DNA of 64,000 nt, taken from NCBI RefSeq assembly GCF_000698595.1, contig NZ_JFHC01000004.1, forward strand, positions 143,203 to 207,202. The letters run 5' to 3'. Under the pieces are notes generated by a model. That model saw only the letters and a list, made by a program, of their open reading frames with translations. It was not told the origin of the DNA and did not search any database. Source of the stretch: Caballeronia glathei (GTDB lineage Bacteria > Pseudomonadota > Gammaproteobacteria > Burkholderiales > Burkholderiaceae). Within the stretch, counting starts at the first letter, position 1. The number at the start of each line of letters is the position of its first letter. The translations under genes and the position numbers were made by a program. Positions 1 through 8,575 of the stretch are shown here, piece by piece.

Positions 1-1
1 C

Positions 2-601
2 AAGCTGCGCGCGAGCGTGCTGGTCGACGACGACACCGAGCGCGGCAACTTCATCCGTGACATCGATTCGCTCACGCGCATCGTGCAGCAGTTCCTGGAG
101 TTCGCGGCGCGCGCGCCATCGACGGGACCGGAGGTCGGCGTGGACAGTTTTCTCGCCGAGCAGTTTTCGCTGCCCGAGGATGGCGACACGCCGCTTTTCG
201 CGCTGTCGCTGGAAGCGGGCGACGCGTTTCGCCTGCCGCGCACGCTCATCGACCGGCTGGTGACGAATCTCGTCGACAACGCGCTCGAACACGGCGAACC
301 GCCCGTCGAGATTCGCAGCGCGCGGCGCGGCGGCGAATGGATCGTCGAGGTGCGCGATCACGGCGGCGGCATTCCGGCGGAGCGTATCGAAGACGCGAAG
401 CGGCCGTTCGTGCGGCTCGATCCCGCGCGCAGCGGCGACGGCCATTGCGGCCTCGGGCTCGCGATCGTCGATCGTCTCGCGCGCGACCACGGCGGCCGCT
501 GCGACGTGACGAACGCGCCAGACGGCGGGCTCGTCGTGCGGATCTCGATACCCGCCGGCCAGCAGGCGCCGGCCTCCGCTCACGCGCAGCCGCTCGCTTG
601 A
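2..601 (+). CDS. Sensor histidine kinase, C-terminal part (cut by window edge)
   Basis: This is the C-terminal half of a membrane-type sensor histidine kinase, which would phosphorylate a partner response regulator. The reading frame is open from the first bases and runs to TGA at 599-601. The first residues (KLRASV) fit the region just after the phosphoacceptor His, which lies outside the window. The ATP-binding domain is complete: an N box (RLVTNLVDNALEHG), a G1 box (VRDHGGGIP) and a G2 box (GLGLAIVDRLA). The boxes resemble those of EnvZ/OmpR-type kinases. The response regulator is presumably upstream and is not seen. The family call is firm; the signal cannot be told. Confidence 0.88.
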   Translation, partial: KLRASVLVDDDTERGNFIRDIDSLTRIVQQFLEFAARAPSTGPEVGVDSFLAEQFSLPEDGDTPLFALSLEAGDAFRLPRTLIDRLVTNLVDNALEHGEPPVEIRSARRGGEWIVEVRDHGGGIPAERIEDAKRPFVRLDPARSGDGHCGLGLAIVDRLARDHGGRCDVTNAPDGGLVVRISIPAGQQAPASAHAQPLA

Positions 602-630
602 ACGCGTCAAGACAAAAACCAGACCACGAG

Positions 631-981
631 ATGTTTGCATCGACCATGCGCGCGGCGTGCCTGACGCGCCGCGCGTTTCTCCACGGCAGCGCACGCGCCG
701 TGATCCTGTCCGGACTCGGTGCGAACCTGCTGTCGGCGTGCGACGTGATCATCGAGGACTATCTTCTGACGAACACCTTGTGCGGCCGCGGCGATCGAGG
801 CGCGCATCGACCGCGCGGGCCAGCCCGCCGCCGCACCGCTCTTTCGCGCGGAAGGGGCACGCTGCAGGCCGCGTTCGATGAGATGCAGCAGCGCTTCGGC
901 ACCCTCGCCGACTATCTCGGCAAGGGGCTCGGCGTGATGCAGGACGACGCCGGGATGCTGCGCGCGAAGCTCGTCGCGTAG
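631..981 (+). pseudogene. Decayed lipoprotein tyrosine phosphatase (internal deletion plus frameshifts)
   Basis: The first 35 residues look like a twin-arginine lipoprotein signal (TRRAFLHGS, then a lipobox ending LLSAC). They run straight into VIIEDYLLTN, which in bacterial Y_phosphatase3-type tyrosine phosphatases lies after the catalytic HCxxGKDR loop. The catalytic segment is therefore absent. The next stretch makes sense only in the +1 frame (AAIEARIDRAGQPAAAPLF), and from about 860 the original frame again gives family-like sequence (TLQAAFDEMQQRFGTLADYL) to the stop. I read this as a signal sequence joined to a phosphatase tail, with one deletion and two compensating indels. The alternative is an expressed, inactive short lipoprotein. 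The family assignment rests on memory of motifs. Confidence 0.6.
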
Positions 982-994
982 CCGGGGCGGGACG

Positions 995-1030
995 AAAAAG
1001 CGGCCCGCCGTGATGAAAGCGGGCGGGCCG
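995..1030 (-). terminator. Rho-independent terminator of the minus-strand gene ending at 1136
   Basis: A 9-bp GC stem (CGGCCCGCC at 1001-1009 with GGCGGGCCG at 1022-1030) is followed, reading the minus strand, by CTTTTTCG. The T-tract side shows that it serves the leftward gene ending at 1136. Confidence 0.75.
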
Positions 1031-1135
1031 AAGAGGGATCGGTGATCAACTCCGCCTGCAAAATAGCATCGCGCGGCGCTCCATTACGCGATGTGTAAGC
1101 GAAGGTAAGGAAGCAGCGCAACACGTACAACCGCG

Positions 1136-1510
1136 CTATTCGGCGTTCGCGACCACGGTCCGCCCGATCAGCGCGTCCACCTTCTGGCTCGCGCTCGCAA
1201 AGCGGTCGGCGTTCAGGCCGCGCGTCTCGTAGCGGGCCGTCACGAGAATGCGTCCGCGCTGCATCAGCGTCAGATCGATGGCGGAAAGATACGCGGTCCA
1301 TTGGTCGCTGAATGCGCGGTGGTCCCAGTCCGTCGTCGCGCCGTAGACGAGCATCGCCTCGCAGCCGGGCGGCGAAGTGCCCGGGTTGTAGACCATCGAG
1401 TTCACGCCGCGCCGCTGCAACGCGAGCTGAAGCGCGGGCACGAAGTCGCCGGACGCACTTGTAGTGGGCTGGCATGGCGGATCAGGGGAGTCGGTAAGAG
1501 TGGCTTTCAT
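1136..1510 (-). CDS. Small conserved protein, possibly Sbal_3080-like lipoprotein without a visible signal
   Basis: Function unknown. The predicted 124-residue protein has a conserved-looking core (FVPALQLALQRRGV, then YGATTDWDHRAF, then LTLMQRG and ARYETRG, ending with SASQKVDALIG). This pattern resembles small bacterial lipoproteins of the Sbal_3080 type, in which a Cys-Pro-Pro segment is followed by two strands carrying tryptophan and tyrosine. Here CQP occurs near residue 15, but no hydrophobic signal precedes it, so the N-terminus may be mis-started or the gene may have lost its export signal. I chose ATG at 1508-1510 because it just precedes the conserved part; no strong ribosome site is seen. 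A terminator lies downstream. Confidence 0.5.
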   Translation of the reverse strand: MKATLTDSPDPPCQPTTSASGDFVPALQLALQRRGVNSMVYNPGTSPPGCEAMLVYGATTDWDHRAFSDQWTAYLSAIDLTLMQRGRILVTARYETRGLNADRFASASQKVDALIGRTVVANAE

Positions 1511-1611
1511 CGCGCATGAAGCGTTTGCGCATCGCCATGTTCTGCCCGTTGCGCCCCGGCTCAAGCGTCGAAAGACACCGCAATCAGGTAACTCCTTTCC
1601 AGGTGTTATCG

Positions 1612-1636
1612 GGCGCCGGATCTTCTTACCGGCGCC
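1612..1636. other. GC hairpin in the leader of the Ala/Lys-rich protein gene
   Basis: GGCGCCGG (1612-1619) pairs with CCGGCGCC (1629-1636) around a 9-nt loop, followed by GTTTCATTT. It lies about 125 bases before the start at 1760. It could be an attenuator-like stem or a weak terminator; the sequence alone does not decide. Confidence 0.3.
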
Positions 1637-1759
1637 GTTTCATTTGGTCGCCACTCGTTACCGTTTGTCACCCGAAAGCCGTCAACGACGCTCGCCCGCC
1701 CCACGTTGTTACGCTCAGCACCGAACGAATCCCGGTGCACTTTCAGAGGAGGTAAAACC

Positions 1760-2233
1760 ATGAAGAAGATTGTCGCCGCTCTCGCATCCGCCCTGCTCGT
1801 CACGACCGCGTTCGCACAAACCGCCGCGACCGACGCAGGCAAGGCCCAACTGAAGGCAAACAGCGAAAAGACCGAAGCGCAGGCCACGGCCAACAAGAAG
1901 AAGGCCGAGGCACAGCACGATGCCGCGAAGGCGCAGGCATCGGCGAACGAGGACAAGGCATCGGCGCAGGCCGACGCCGACAAGGAAGCCGCGAAGTTAG
2001 CGAAGGCGACCACGCCGGAGGAAGCCTCCGACGCACGCGGCGATGCTGCGAAGGCGCAAGCCAAGGCGAACCAGAAGAAGCACACGGCCCAGACGAAGGC
2101 CGACAAGAAGAAGCACGAAGCCGCCAAGGATGCCAACGTGGCTCAAGCGAAGGCCGACAAGGAAAAAGTCGAGGCTCAAAGCGACGCGAACAAGGCGGCC
2201 GCCGATGCGAAGGTCGACGCAGCGAAAAAATAA
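1760..2233 (+). CDS. Secreted Ala/Lys-rich coiled-coil protein
   Basis: A 157-residue protein with a clear Sec signal (MKK, a hydrophobic stretch, AFA followed by Q at about residue 20). The rest is almost wholly Ala, Lys, Asp, Glu and Gln in irregular 8-11 residue units such as AQADADKEAAK and AKANQKK, with no Cys and few aromatics. It should form a long charged helix or coiled coil in the periplasm or outside the cell. The start is set by a very good ribosome site, GAGGAGGT at 1746-1752. It stands alone and ends at a strong terminator. No enzyme motif is present. A structural or nucleic-acid-binding role would be a guess. Confidence 0.75.
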   Translation: MKKIVAALASALLVTTAFAQTAATDAGKAQLKANSEKTEAQATANKKKAEAQHDAAKAQASANEDKASAQADADKEAAKLAKATTPEEASDARGDAAKAQAKANQKKHTAQTKADKKKHEAAKDANVAQAKADKEKVEAQSDANKAAADAKVDAAKK

Positions 2234-2303
2234 AGGGGTGCGTCGCCCGGGCATCGCGCACATGGCGCCGTGATTGGTTCGCGGCGTCGATGTGCACTCG
2301 CCA

Positions 2304-2330
2304 AGGCGAGTCTTCGGACTCGCCTTTTTT
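2304..2330 (+). terminator. Rho-independent terminator after the Ala/Lys-rich gene
   Basis: A perfect 9-bp stem (AGGCGAGTC, 2304-2312, with GACTCGCCT, 2317-2325) closes a TTCG tetraloop and is followed by T residues to 2330. The T-tract overlaps the stop codon (2329-2331) of the convergent kinase gene. Confidence 0.9.
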
Positions 2331-4536
2331 ATGCGCGCGCGCCCGGCGGGAACACGGCCTTTTCGAGCGCGTCGAGATCGAAGGGCTTCGGCAGCAGCGC
2401 GATACCCGTCATGTCCGCGCCCAGCTCCGACGAGATGCCCGCGCCATAGCCCGAGGCGAACACCACGCGCAGGCCCGGCTGCACGCGCCTTGCTTCGCGC
2501 GCGAGCTCGATGCCCGACATGCCGGGCATGCGCACGTCGGTCAGCAGCACGTCGAACGCATCGGCCCTGAAAAGCGCGAGCGCGGCGCGCGCGTTCGGCG
2601 CGTCGGTCACCTGCGCGCCCAGCAGTTGCAGCAGTTCGCGCGTGGCCTCGCGCGTGTTGACATCATCTTCGACGATGAGCACGCGCAGCGCCTTCGGCGC
2701 GTCTGCCTGAGATGGCGCCTTGCCGCGGAACATCGAGCGCACCTTGCGCGCGAGCGCGTCGCGTCGATACGGCTTACCGATCAGCGTGACGCCCGGGTCG
2801 AGCCGCCCGTCGTGCATGATGGCGCCCTCCGTGTAGCCCGAGGTGAACAGCACGCCGATGGCGGGCATCATCTCCTTCGCGCGGCGCGCGAGTTCGATGC
2901 TGCGCACCGGCCCCGGCATCACGACATCGGTGAACAGCAGGTCGATGTGCGCGCCGCTGTCGAGCACGGTCAGCGCGCTTTGCGCGTCTGCCGCCTTCAG
3001 CACGCGATACCCCAGTTGCGCGAGCATGTCGACCACGGTCGCGCGCACATCCGGATCGTCCTCGACGACGAGAATCGTCTCCGTGCCGCCCCTCACGGGC
3101 TCGTTCGCGGTGTCCTCGGGCTGCGCCTCTTCGTCCGTCGTGCGCGGCAGATAAAGCGTGACCGTCGTGCCGCGCCCCGCCTCGCTGTCGATGCGGACGT
3201 GGCCGCCCGTCTGCCGCAGAAAGCCGTAGGCCATGCTGAGGCCGAGCCCCGTGCCGCGTCCGTCGGACTTGGTCGTGAAGAACGGGTCGAACGCGTGCGC
3301 GAGCACGCCGGGCGTCATGCCGCGGCCGGTGTCGGACATCGCGATCGTCACGTACTGGCCGTCCGCGAGGTCTTCGCCAAGGTGCACGCCGCCGTCGACC
3401 TGAGCGTTGTCCACGCGGATGCTGAGCTTGCCCGCGCCTTCCATCGCATCGCGGGCATTGATGGCAAGACTCACGATCACGTTCTGCAGGCGATGCCGGT
3501 CCGCGAAAGTGTTCCAGAGCCCGCCCGCGATCACCGCTTCCAGCTCGATCGCTTCGCCCATCACGCGCCGCAGCGTCGGCTCGCAGGTGTGCACGAACCG
3601 GCCGATGTCGATCGCGACCGGCTCCAGCGGCTGGCGCCGTGCGAACGCGAGCAATTGCGACGCGAGGCCCGCGCCGCGCTCGACCGCTTCGTGCGCGCTT
3701 GCGAGGCGGCGCATGAGGACCTCGTCCATCGGCGCGTGCTGCGCCGCGAGCTGCAGATTGCCGCCGATCACCTGAAGCACGTTGTTGAAGTCGTGCGCGA
3801 CGCCGCCCGTCAGCTTGCCGATCGCCTCCATCTTGTCCGCCCGCGCACTCATCGCCTGCGCCTCGCGCCGCTCGGCCTCGCCCGCGCTGAACGCGCCGGC
3901 GGCGTCGGCGATGCGTTCGTCGAAGGCCGCTTGCTGTGCCGCGAGCGCCTCGCGCAGCGCGGCGCCTTCGTGCAGCGCGGCATCGAGCGAGCGTTGCGCG
4001 AGCACGCGGCCGGTGACATCGCGCGCAATCGACACCATCCATTCGACGCCGGCGGCGCCCCCCGGCGCATCGGGCACCGGCGACACCGTGACTTCCCAGT
4101 GCTTCAGGTTGCCCCTGGCCGTCGGACACGCCGCTTCGAAGCGCGCGTGACTGCCCGCGAGCGCGGCGTCGATTGCGTTCTTCGCCTTCTCGCGCGCTTC
4201 GTCGGGCCATATCGACGCCCAGGGCTTGCCGCGCAGCGGCGCGAAGTCGTCGATTTCCAGCAGGCCGATGCCGTGGTCGTTGATGAATTCGCGCGTGCCG
4301 TCGCGGCGCAGGATCTCGATGCAGTCCAGGCTGCCGTTCAGCACGCTGCGAAAAAACGGCACTGAAACCGCCACGGATTCGAACGCGGGACCGGGCCTGC
4401 GAGCGGGCGCGAGCCCTGCCGCGGAGGACAACGCCGCCGGCACCGCCCCGTCCATGGCCGGCGGTGCGGGATACGCTGGCGAACCTGCGTCGTCGAGACG
4501 CGCCATCGCGGGTTCTGAAGTGGACCGGTCGATCAT
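2329..4536 (-). CDS. Soluble PAS hybrid histidine kinase with two receiver domains
   Basis: A cytoplasmic hybrid kinase of about 735 residues. Counted from the chosen start at 4536, it has a low-complexity leader to about 55, a PAS sensor domain at about 58-175, and a dimerisation helix with the H-D-F-N-N phosphoacceptor box (His 248) preceded by a Met-Glu-Ala-Ile-Gly segment. An ATPase domain (DTGRGM, then GTGLGLSMAYGF) follows at about 350-475. Two receivers come last: ILVVEDDPDVR with acceptor in FTDVVMPG, and LIVEDDVNTRE with acceptor in LTDVRMPGMSG. The first receiver has PVRS where most have MDG. No membrane segment is seen, so the signal is internal. The start is uncertain (4536 or 4506). 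No partner gene is adjacent. Confidence 0.9.
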   Translation of the reverse strand: MIDRSTSEPAMARLDDAGSPAYPAPPAMDGAVPAALSSAAGLAPARRPGPAFESVAVSVPFFRSVLNGSLDCIEILRRDGTREFINDHGIGLLEIDDFAPLRGKPWASIWPDEAREKAKNAIDAALAGSHARFEAACPTARGNLKHWEVTVSPVPDAPGGAAGVEWMVSIARDVTGRVLAQRSLDAALHEGAALREALAAQQAAFDERIADAAGAFSAGEAERREAQAMSARADKMEAIGKLTGGVAHDFNNVLQVIGGNLQLAAQHAPMDEVLMRRLASAHEAVERGAGLASQLLAFARRQPLEPVAIDIGRFVHTCEPTLRRVMGEAIELEAVIAGGLWNTFADRHRLQNVIVSLAINARDAMEGAGKLSIRVDNAQVDGGVHLGEDLADGQYVTIAMSDTGRGMTPGVLAHAFDPFFTTKSDGRGTGLGLSMAYGFLRQTGGHVRIDSEAGRGTTVTLYLPRTTDEEAQPEDTANEPVRGGTETILVVEDDPDVRATVVDMLAQLGYRVLKAADAQSALTVLDSGAHIDLLFTDVVMPGPVRSIELARRAKEMMPAIGVLFTSGYTEGAIMHDGRLDPGVTLIGKPYRRDALARKVRSMFRGKAPSQADAPKALRVLIVEDDVNTREATRELLQLLGAQVTDAPNARAALALFRADAFDVLLTDVRMPGMSGIELAREARRVQPGLRVVFASGYGAGISSELGADMTGIALLPKPFDLDALEKAVFPPGARA

Positions 4537-4761
4537 CGATCTTGGCTGACGAGGGTGGGCGACGGACGGTGGGCGGCGCTCGCGTGCCGCGAACGTGATC
4601 GGGCATTCAAGCAAACCCTGCGCCAGTGACCCGGCGCGCCCGTCCAGCGGCCTGCGCAGCCGCAGCGGCCCGCTTCCCGGTCCGCTGTCCCGCGCGAATG
4701 TCAGGCAAATGAGGGAAAGGAATGTAAAAAGCGCATACGTCGGTGCGCGGCCTCGTGCGCC

Positions 4762-5736
4762 TCAGTCCACCTTTTCCAGTTGCGCCGCGCCCGTCTCGTG
4801 TTCGACGCTCGCATGCTGCTCGGCGATCGGCAGCGCGCGGCGCTTCGCGCGCTCGTCGCGCAACAGGCGCCCGCTGTGCACGGCGGTGAGCGCAACCGCT
4901 ATCCAGATGGGACCGTAGGTGCCCAGTTGCCCCGTTGAAAACGGCTCGCCGAGCAGCAGCACCGCGACGCCGACGAGCAGCACCGGCTCCACGTAGCCGA
5001 GGATGCCGAACAGCGCGAGCGGCAGGTAGCGGCTCGAGCGCAGGTAGGAACCCAGCGCGATCGTACTGAGCGCGCCGAGGCCGGGCAGCAGCAGCCACAG
5101 GACCGGCCTGGCCGCGACGACCTCGATCGAGCCGCCCGCCACCAGCATCGCGAAGGCGAACGGCGCGAGCAGCATCATCTCGACGGCAAAGGACACGAGG
5201 GGGTCGGCGTTCAGGCGCCGCCTCAGCATGAAGTACGGCGGATAACCGAGCGCCACCACGAGCGTCGGCCACGAAAAGGCCCGGGTCACGAAAAGTTCAT
5301 GCGCGACACCGACAGTGGCGAAGGCGACGCCCGCCCACTGGAGGCCGTCGAGCGGCTCGCGGTAGTGGAAGCGGCCGATCAGCACCATCACGAGCGGAAG
5401 CAGGAAATAACCGAGCGACACTTCCAGCGCACGGCCATGCAGCGGCGCCCACAGAAAGATCCACAGCTGCACGCCGAGCTGCGCCGCGACGAGCATGAAG
5501 CCGGCGAGCGTCAGCGGCTCGCGAGCAAGCTTTGCGAGGAGCGCGCACAATTGCGGCCAGCGGTTTCTCAGCGCGACGAGCGCGAGCGCCCCCGGCAGCG
5601 TCCACATGATGCGCCACGCGAAGATGTCGAGTCCATTGAGCGGCGCGAGCCACTTCGTGTAGCCCGACATCAGCGCGAAAAGCGCGGACGCGGTCACCGA
5701 CAACGCGATGCCACGCCCGAGTACATGTTGGTTCAT
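4762..5736 (-). CDS. rarD: RarD-type EamA family permease
   Basis: A 324-residue inner-membrane protein with about ten hydrophobic segments arranged as two EamA repeats. Recognisable family stretches are GYTKWLAPLNGLDIFAWR near the start, WIFLWAPLHGRALEVSLGYF, and ILGYVEPVLLV in the second half. Members of the RarD (chloramphenicol-sensitive protein) family are drug/metabolite exporters with poorly known substrates. The C-terminal 40 residues are charged and cytoplasmic. I preferred the ATG at 5736 to one 24 bases upstream because family members begin close to the first membrane segment. The gene is divergent from egtD, with no shared operon. The substrate is not inferable. Confidence 0.8.
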   Translation of the reverse strand: MNQHVLGRGIALSVTASALFALMSGYTKWLAPLNGLDIFAWRIMWTLPGALALVALRNRWPQLCALLAKLAREPLTLAGFMLVAAQLGVQLWIFLWAPLHGRALEVSLGYFLLPLVMVLIGRFHYREPLDGLQWAGVAFATVGVAHELFVTRAFSWPTLVVALGYPPYFMLRRRLNADPLVSFAVEMMLLAPFAFAMLVAGGSIEVVAARPVLWLLLPGLGALSTIALGSYLRSSRYLPLALFGILGYVEPVLLVGVAVLLLGEPFSTGQLGTYGPIWIAVALTAVHSGRLLRDERAKRRALPIAEQHASVEHETGAAQLEKVD

Positions 5737-6054
5737 CGGGGACCTGGAGAAAAACCGCAAAGGGCGCTAGGCGCGCAAGTGCGCCATTTTAAACGCTCTC
5801 TACACTGGGGCCTTGCAGTCGATACGCCGCGCTCGCGCGCTTCTTGCTTCACTATTTGCTTTTTGCCGCCGCGCAATCGGCTTTTGCCGCGGCGAACCCG
5901 GTTCTTACGGACGCTGTCAGCCGGTGTTCCGTACATGCGAGCGGTGCGCGATGGCGCGCCACCGCTTCAGGTCGTATCACCTCGCTTCACCAGCCGCTTC
6001 ACACCGTGCCCGCCGTTGCGCACGAAAGAACAACGCTGTATCGATGGAGATGTC
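5737..6054. other. Divergent intergenic region between rarD and egtD
   Basis: About 318 bases with no credible gene. It must hold the promoters of both divergent genes. I see no convincing -35/-10 pair or operator palindrome. Confidence 0.5.
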
Positions 6055-7026
6055 ATGACCCAGCCCGCACTATCCCCGAGATTCGCCAACGCCTTTGCAC
6101 AAGCCGTCCACGCCGGCCTCACTCACCATCCGCAGAAGGAACTGCCGTCGATGTATCTGTATGACGAAGTCGGCTCCGCGCTCTTCGAAGTCATCACCGC
6201 GCTGCCCGAATACGGCGTCACGCGCGCCGAGGAACGCGTGCTGAAGGCGCACGCCACGGACATCGTCGCGGCCCTGCCGAGGCACGTGAAAGTGGCCGAA
6301 CTGGGCAGCGGCAGCGGCCGCAAGACGCGCCGCATTCTCGAGGCGCTTTGTAAAAAGCAACCCACCGATTACTACCCGATTGAAATTTCTCGCACCGCCT
6401 TGCAGCTCTGCCGCCGCGAACTCGGCGACATCGAACGCATTTCGATCGTCGGTTACGAGCGCGATTATCTGGCGGGCCTCTCGGAAGTCAGCGCGAACCG
6501 GCGCGACGGCGAAGTGCTGCTCGTGCTCTTTCTCGGCAGCACGATCGGCAATTTTTCGCGGCTCGCAGCCACGAAGTTCCTGCGCGCGATCCGCGGCATG
6601 CTCAAGCCCGGCGACGCGCTGCTCCTCGGCACCGACCTCATGAAGCCGCTGCCGACGCTCATCGCCGCCTACGATGACCCGATCGGCGTCACGGCCGCCT
6701 TCAACCTGAACCTGCTCGCGCGGATCAACCGCGAACTGGGCGGCGACTTTCCGCTCGATGCGTTCGCGCACGTCGCGCGCTTCAACCCGGACGCGCGCAG
6801 CATCGAGATGCATCTGCGCGCGAAGCGCGCGCTGACGGTGAACGTGCGCGCCGCCGGTCTGCGGGTGGAGTTCAGGGAAGGCGAGACGATCTGGACCGAG
6901 AGCAGCCACAAGTACGCGGCCGAGGAAGTCGCGCCGATCGCGGCCGATGCGGGCTTCGAGCGCACGCATCAATGGCGCGACGACGAGTGGGGATTCGCGG
7001 AAAGCCTGCTGGTGGCGCGCGCGTGA
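6055..7026 (+). CDS. egtD: L-histidine N-alpha-methyltransferase EgtD-like
   Basis: A 323-residue SAM-dependent methyltransferase of the EgtD family. EgtD makes hercynine (trimethyl-histidine), the first step to ergothioneine. Family marks are YDEVGSALFEVITALPEYG near residue 40, the SAM loop ELGSGSGRKTRRIL near 83, FLGSTIGNFSR near 162, and a C-terminal segment ending WTESSHKY and WGFAESLLVAR. The start ATG at 6055 follows GGAGA. The usual partner egtB (sulfoxide synthase) is not beside it or elsewhere in the window, so the product may be hercynine or another N-methylated amino acid, or egtB may lie elsewhere. The stop abuts the stop of the convergent acylphosphatase gene. Confidence 0.85.
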   Translation: MTQPALSPRFANAFAQAVHAGLTHHPQKELPSMYLYDEVGSALFEVITALPEYGVTRAEERVLKAHATDIVAALPRHVKVAELGSGSGRKTRRILEALCKKQPTDYYPIEISRTALQLCRRELGDIERISIVGYERDYLAGLSEVSANRRDGEVLLVLFLGSTIGNFSRLAATKFLRAIRGMLKPGDALLLGTDLMKPLPTLIAAYDDPIGVTAAFNLNLLARINRELGGDFPLDAFAHVARFNPDARSIEMHLRAKRALTVNVRAAGLRVEFREGETIWTESSHKYAAEEVAPIAADAGFERTHQWRDDEWGFAESLLVARA

Positions 7027-7323
7027 TCAGTGCTGCTCGAAGCGCTCGAAGCGCTTTTCGATGAAGCGCTCCTCGCTGAAGAATTCGGTGACGCGGGCAT
7101 GCGGCGGCCCGCGGCGCAGCCATTCGAGCATCAGATCGACCTGATTCGCCGAACCCTGGATCATCACTTCGACGGAGCCGTCGTCCAGATTCGCGACCCA
7201 TCCGCGCACGCCGAGCGCGTGCGCGCGCCGCACGGTGTGGTGCCGGAAGCCGACGCCCTGCACGACGCCTCGCACGTGCACGTAGTAGGTTTCGATTCGT
7301 GAATCCAGATCGGGGCCGGGCAT
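7027..7323 (-). CDS. acyP: Acylphosphatase
   Basis: A 98-residue acylphosphatase that hydrolyses carboxyl-phosphate bonds such as those of acetyl phosphate or carbamoyl phosphate. The signature is complete: VHVRGVVQGVGFRHHT contains the phosphate loop and catalytic Arg, and GWVANLDDGSVEV contains the catalytic Asn. An ATG 27 bases further upstream exists, but AGGAGA sits 9-10 bases before the ATG at 7321-7323, which decides the start. The gene is convergent with egtD, the two stop codons together forming TGATCA. It is followed on the same strand by nothing closely linked. Confidence 0.95.
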   Translation of the reverse strand: MPGPDLDSRIETYYVHVRGVVQGVGFRHHTVRRAHALGVRGWVANLDDGSVEVMIQGSANQVDLMLEWLRRGPPHARVTEFFSEERFIEKRFERFEQH

Positions 7324-7435
7324 TTCGCATTCTCCTGAGTCATCGTGCATTCAGGCCGCATTTTAGACAACGTGTGCGCGCCGCGTGCAACCGGCTCGCG
7401 ATCCCGGCCTCGCTCCGCCTTCGTTTCATCTGCTT

Positions 7436-8575
7436 TCAGCTGAGCCGGAACGGCTGCGCCGGCTCCGAACGGCCGCTGCCCGGGCGAGCCGTGCGCGGCA
7501 GCGTGACGTCGAACACCGTGCCGGCATCGGCGCTCGAACGCACCTGCACGCGGCCGCCGTGCATCTGCGCGATTTCGTGCGTGATGTAGAGCCCGAGGCC
7601 GAGCCCGCCCGATTCGTGCTGCGAACGCCCCGAACGGTACGGCGCGAAGATGGTCGGCAGTACGTCCGCGGGAATCTCGCCCGCGTTCTGCACCGTGACG
7701 ACCACTTCGTGCGGCGCGCCGCCATCGAGCCGGACCTGGATCGCGGAGCCTTCGCGGCCGTGCTGCAGCGCATTTCCGATCAGGTTCGAGAACACCTGCG
7801 AGAGCAGGTCGCCGTCGCCCTGCAGCAGCGTGTCGCCCTCGCGCTGGAGGACGATGCGCCCCTTGCCCACGCGCGCCTCGTATTCGTCGACGATATTCTT
7901 CGCGAGCGTCATCAGATCCACCGAGCGCGGCTGCAGTGTCACGCGGCCGCCACGCAGGCGCGCGAGGTTCAGAAGCTGGTCGACCATGCGCACCATGCGC
8001 ATGCCGCTCGACTTGATGCGCGTGCCGATGTTCGCGACGTTCTCGTCCTGCACGAAACGCGACAGATACTCCGCGGACGCGATCACCGCCGAGAGCGGCG
8101 TGCGCAGATCGTGGCCGAGCACGGCCATCAGCATTTCGTTGGCGTCGAGAAGCTGCTGCACGGTGGCGAGTTGCGTCGCGAGCTGCTGCTTCTGACGCTC
8201 GATCTGGATGAACACGTCCACCTTCGAGTTCAGGATGCGCGAATCGAACGGCTTGTAGAGGAAATCCACCGCGCCCGCTTCGTAGCCGCGGAAGGTACGG
8301 CCCGCGTCCTGCGCGGTTGCCGTGAGGAAGATGATCGGCACGTGCGCGGTGCGCGGGCTGCCGCGCATCAGTTCCGCGAGCTCGAAGCCGTCCATGCCAG
8401 GCATGTTGACATCGAGAATGGCGAGCGCCACTTCGTGCTTCAGCAGCAGTTCGAGCGCAGCCGGGCCCGATTCGGCCTTCAGCACCGACAGATCCGGCCG
8501 CGCGAGCGAGGCTTCGAGCGCGGTGATGTTGTTCCGGATGTCGTCGACGATCAGCACATGAATGGGTTGCGTCAT
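7436..8575 (-). CDS. Receiver-kinase hybrid (REC-HisKA-HATPase)
   Basis: A 379-residue soluble protein with inverted hybrid order: an N-terminal receiver (acidic pair DD at 11-12, acceptor Asp 55 in ILDVNMPGMDG, Lys 108 in YKPFD), a short coiled coil at about 122-148, a HisKA domain (His 155 in LGHDLRTPLS), and an ATPase domain (NLIGNALQHG, then GGLGLGLYITHEIA). Such proteins take phosphate or a protein input at the receiver and pass it on by autokinase activity. Its ATG overlaps the stop of cheB by one base, so the two are translationally coupled, and it is the last gene of the cheR-cheB operon. The output partner is not in the operon. Confidence 0.9.
   Translation of the reverse strand: MTQPIHVLIVDDIRNNITALEASLARPDLSVLKAESGPAALELLLKHEVALAILDVNMPGMDGFELAELMRGSPRTAHVPIIFLTATAQDAGRTFRGYEAGAVDFLYKPFDSRILNSKVDVFIQIERQKQQLATQLATVQQLLDANEMLMAVLGHDLRTPLSAVIASAEYLSRFVQDENVANIGTRIKSSGMRMVRMVDQLLNLARLRGGRVTLQPRSVDLMTLAKNIVDEYEARVGKGRIVLQREGDTLLQGDGDLLSQVFSNLIGNALQHGREGSAIQVRLDGGAPHEVVVTVQNAGEIPADVLPTIFAPYRSGRSQHESGGLGLGLYITHEIAQMHGGRVQVRSSADAGTVFDVTLPRTARPGSGRSEPAQPFRLS

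Noticed and set aside
2290..4365. Long open frame on the plus strand (about 690 codons) opposite the hybrid kinase.
   Set aside because: It is His/Arg/Ala-rich, has no ribosome site or family motif, and lies fully antisense to a gene with clear domains. Such frames are common in GC-rich DNA; the same holds for those opposite 5.3, 7.4, 10.9, 21, 30.6, 49.4 and 54.2 kb.
5299..6054. In-frame extension of egtD upstream, giving about 575 codons.
   Set aside because: The extra part is antisense to rarD and then runs through promoter DNA. EgtD has the right length when started at 6055.
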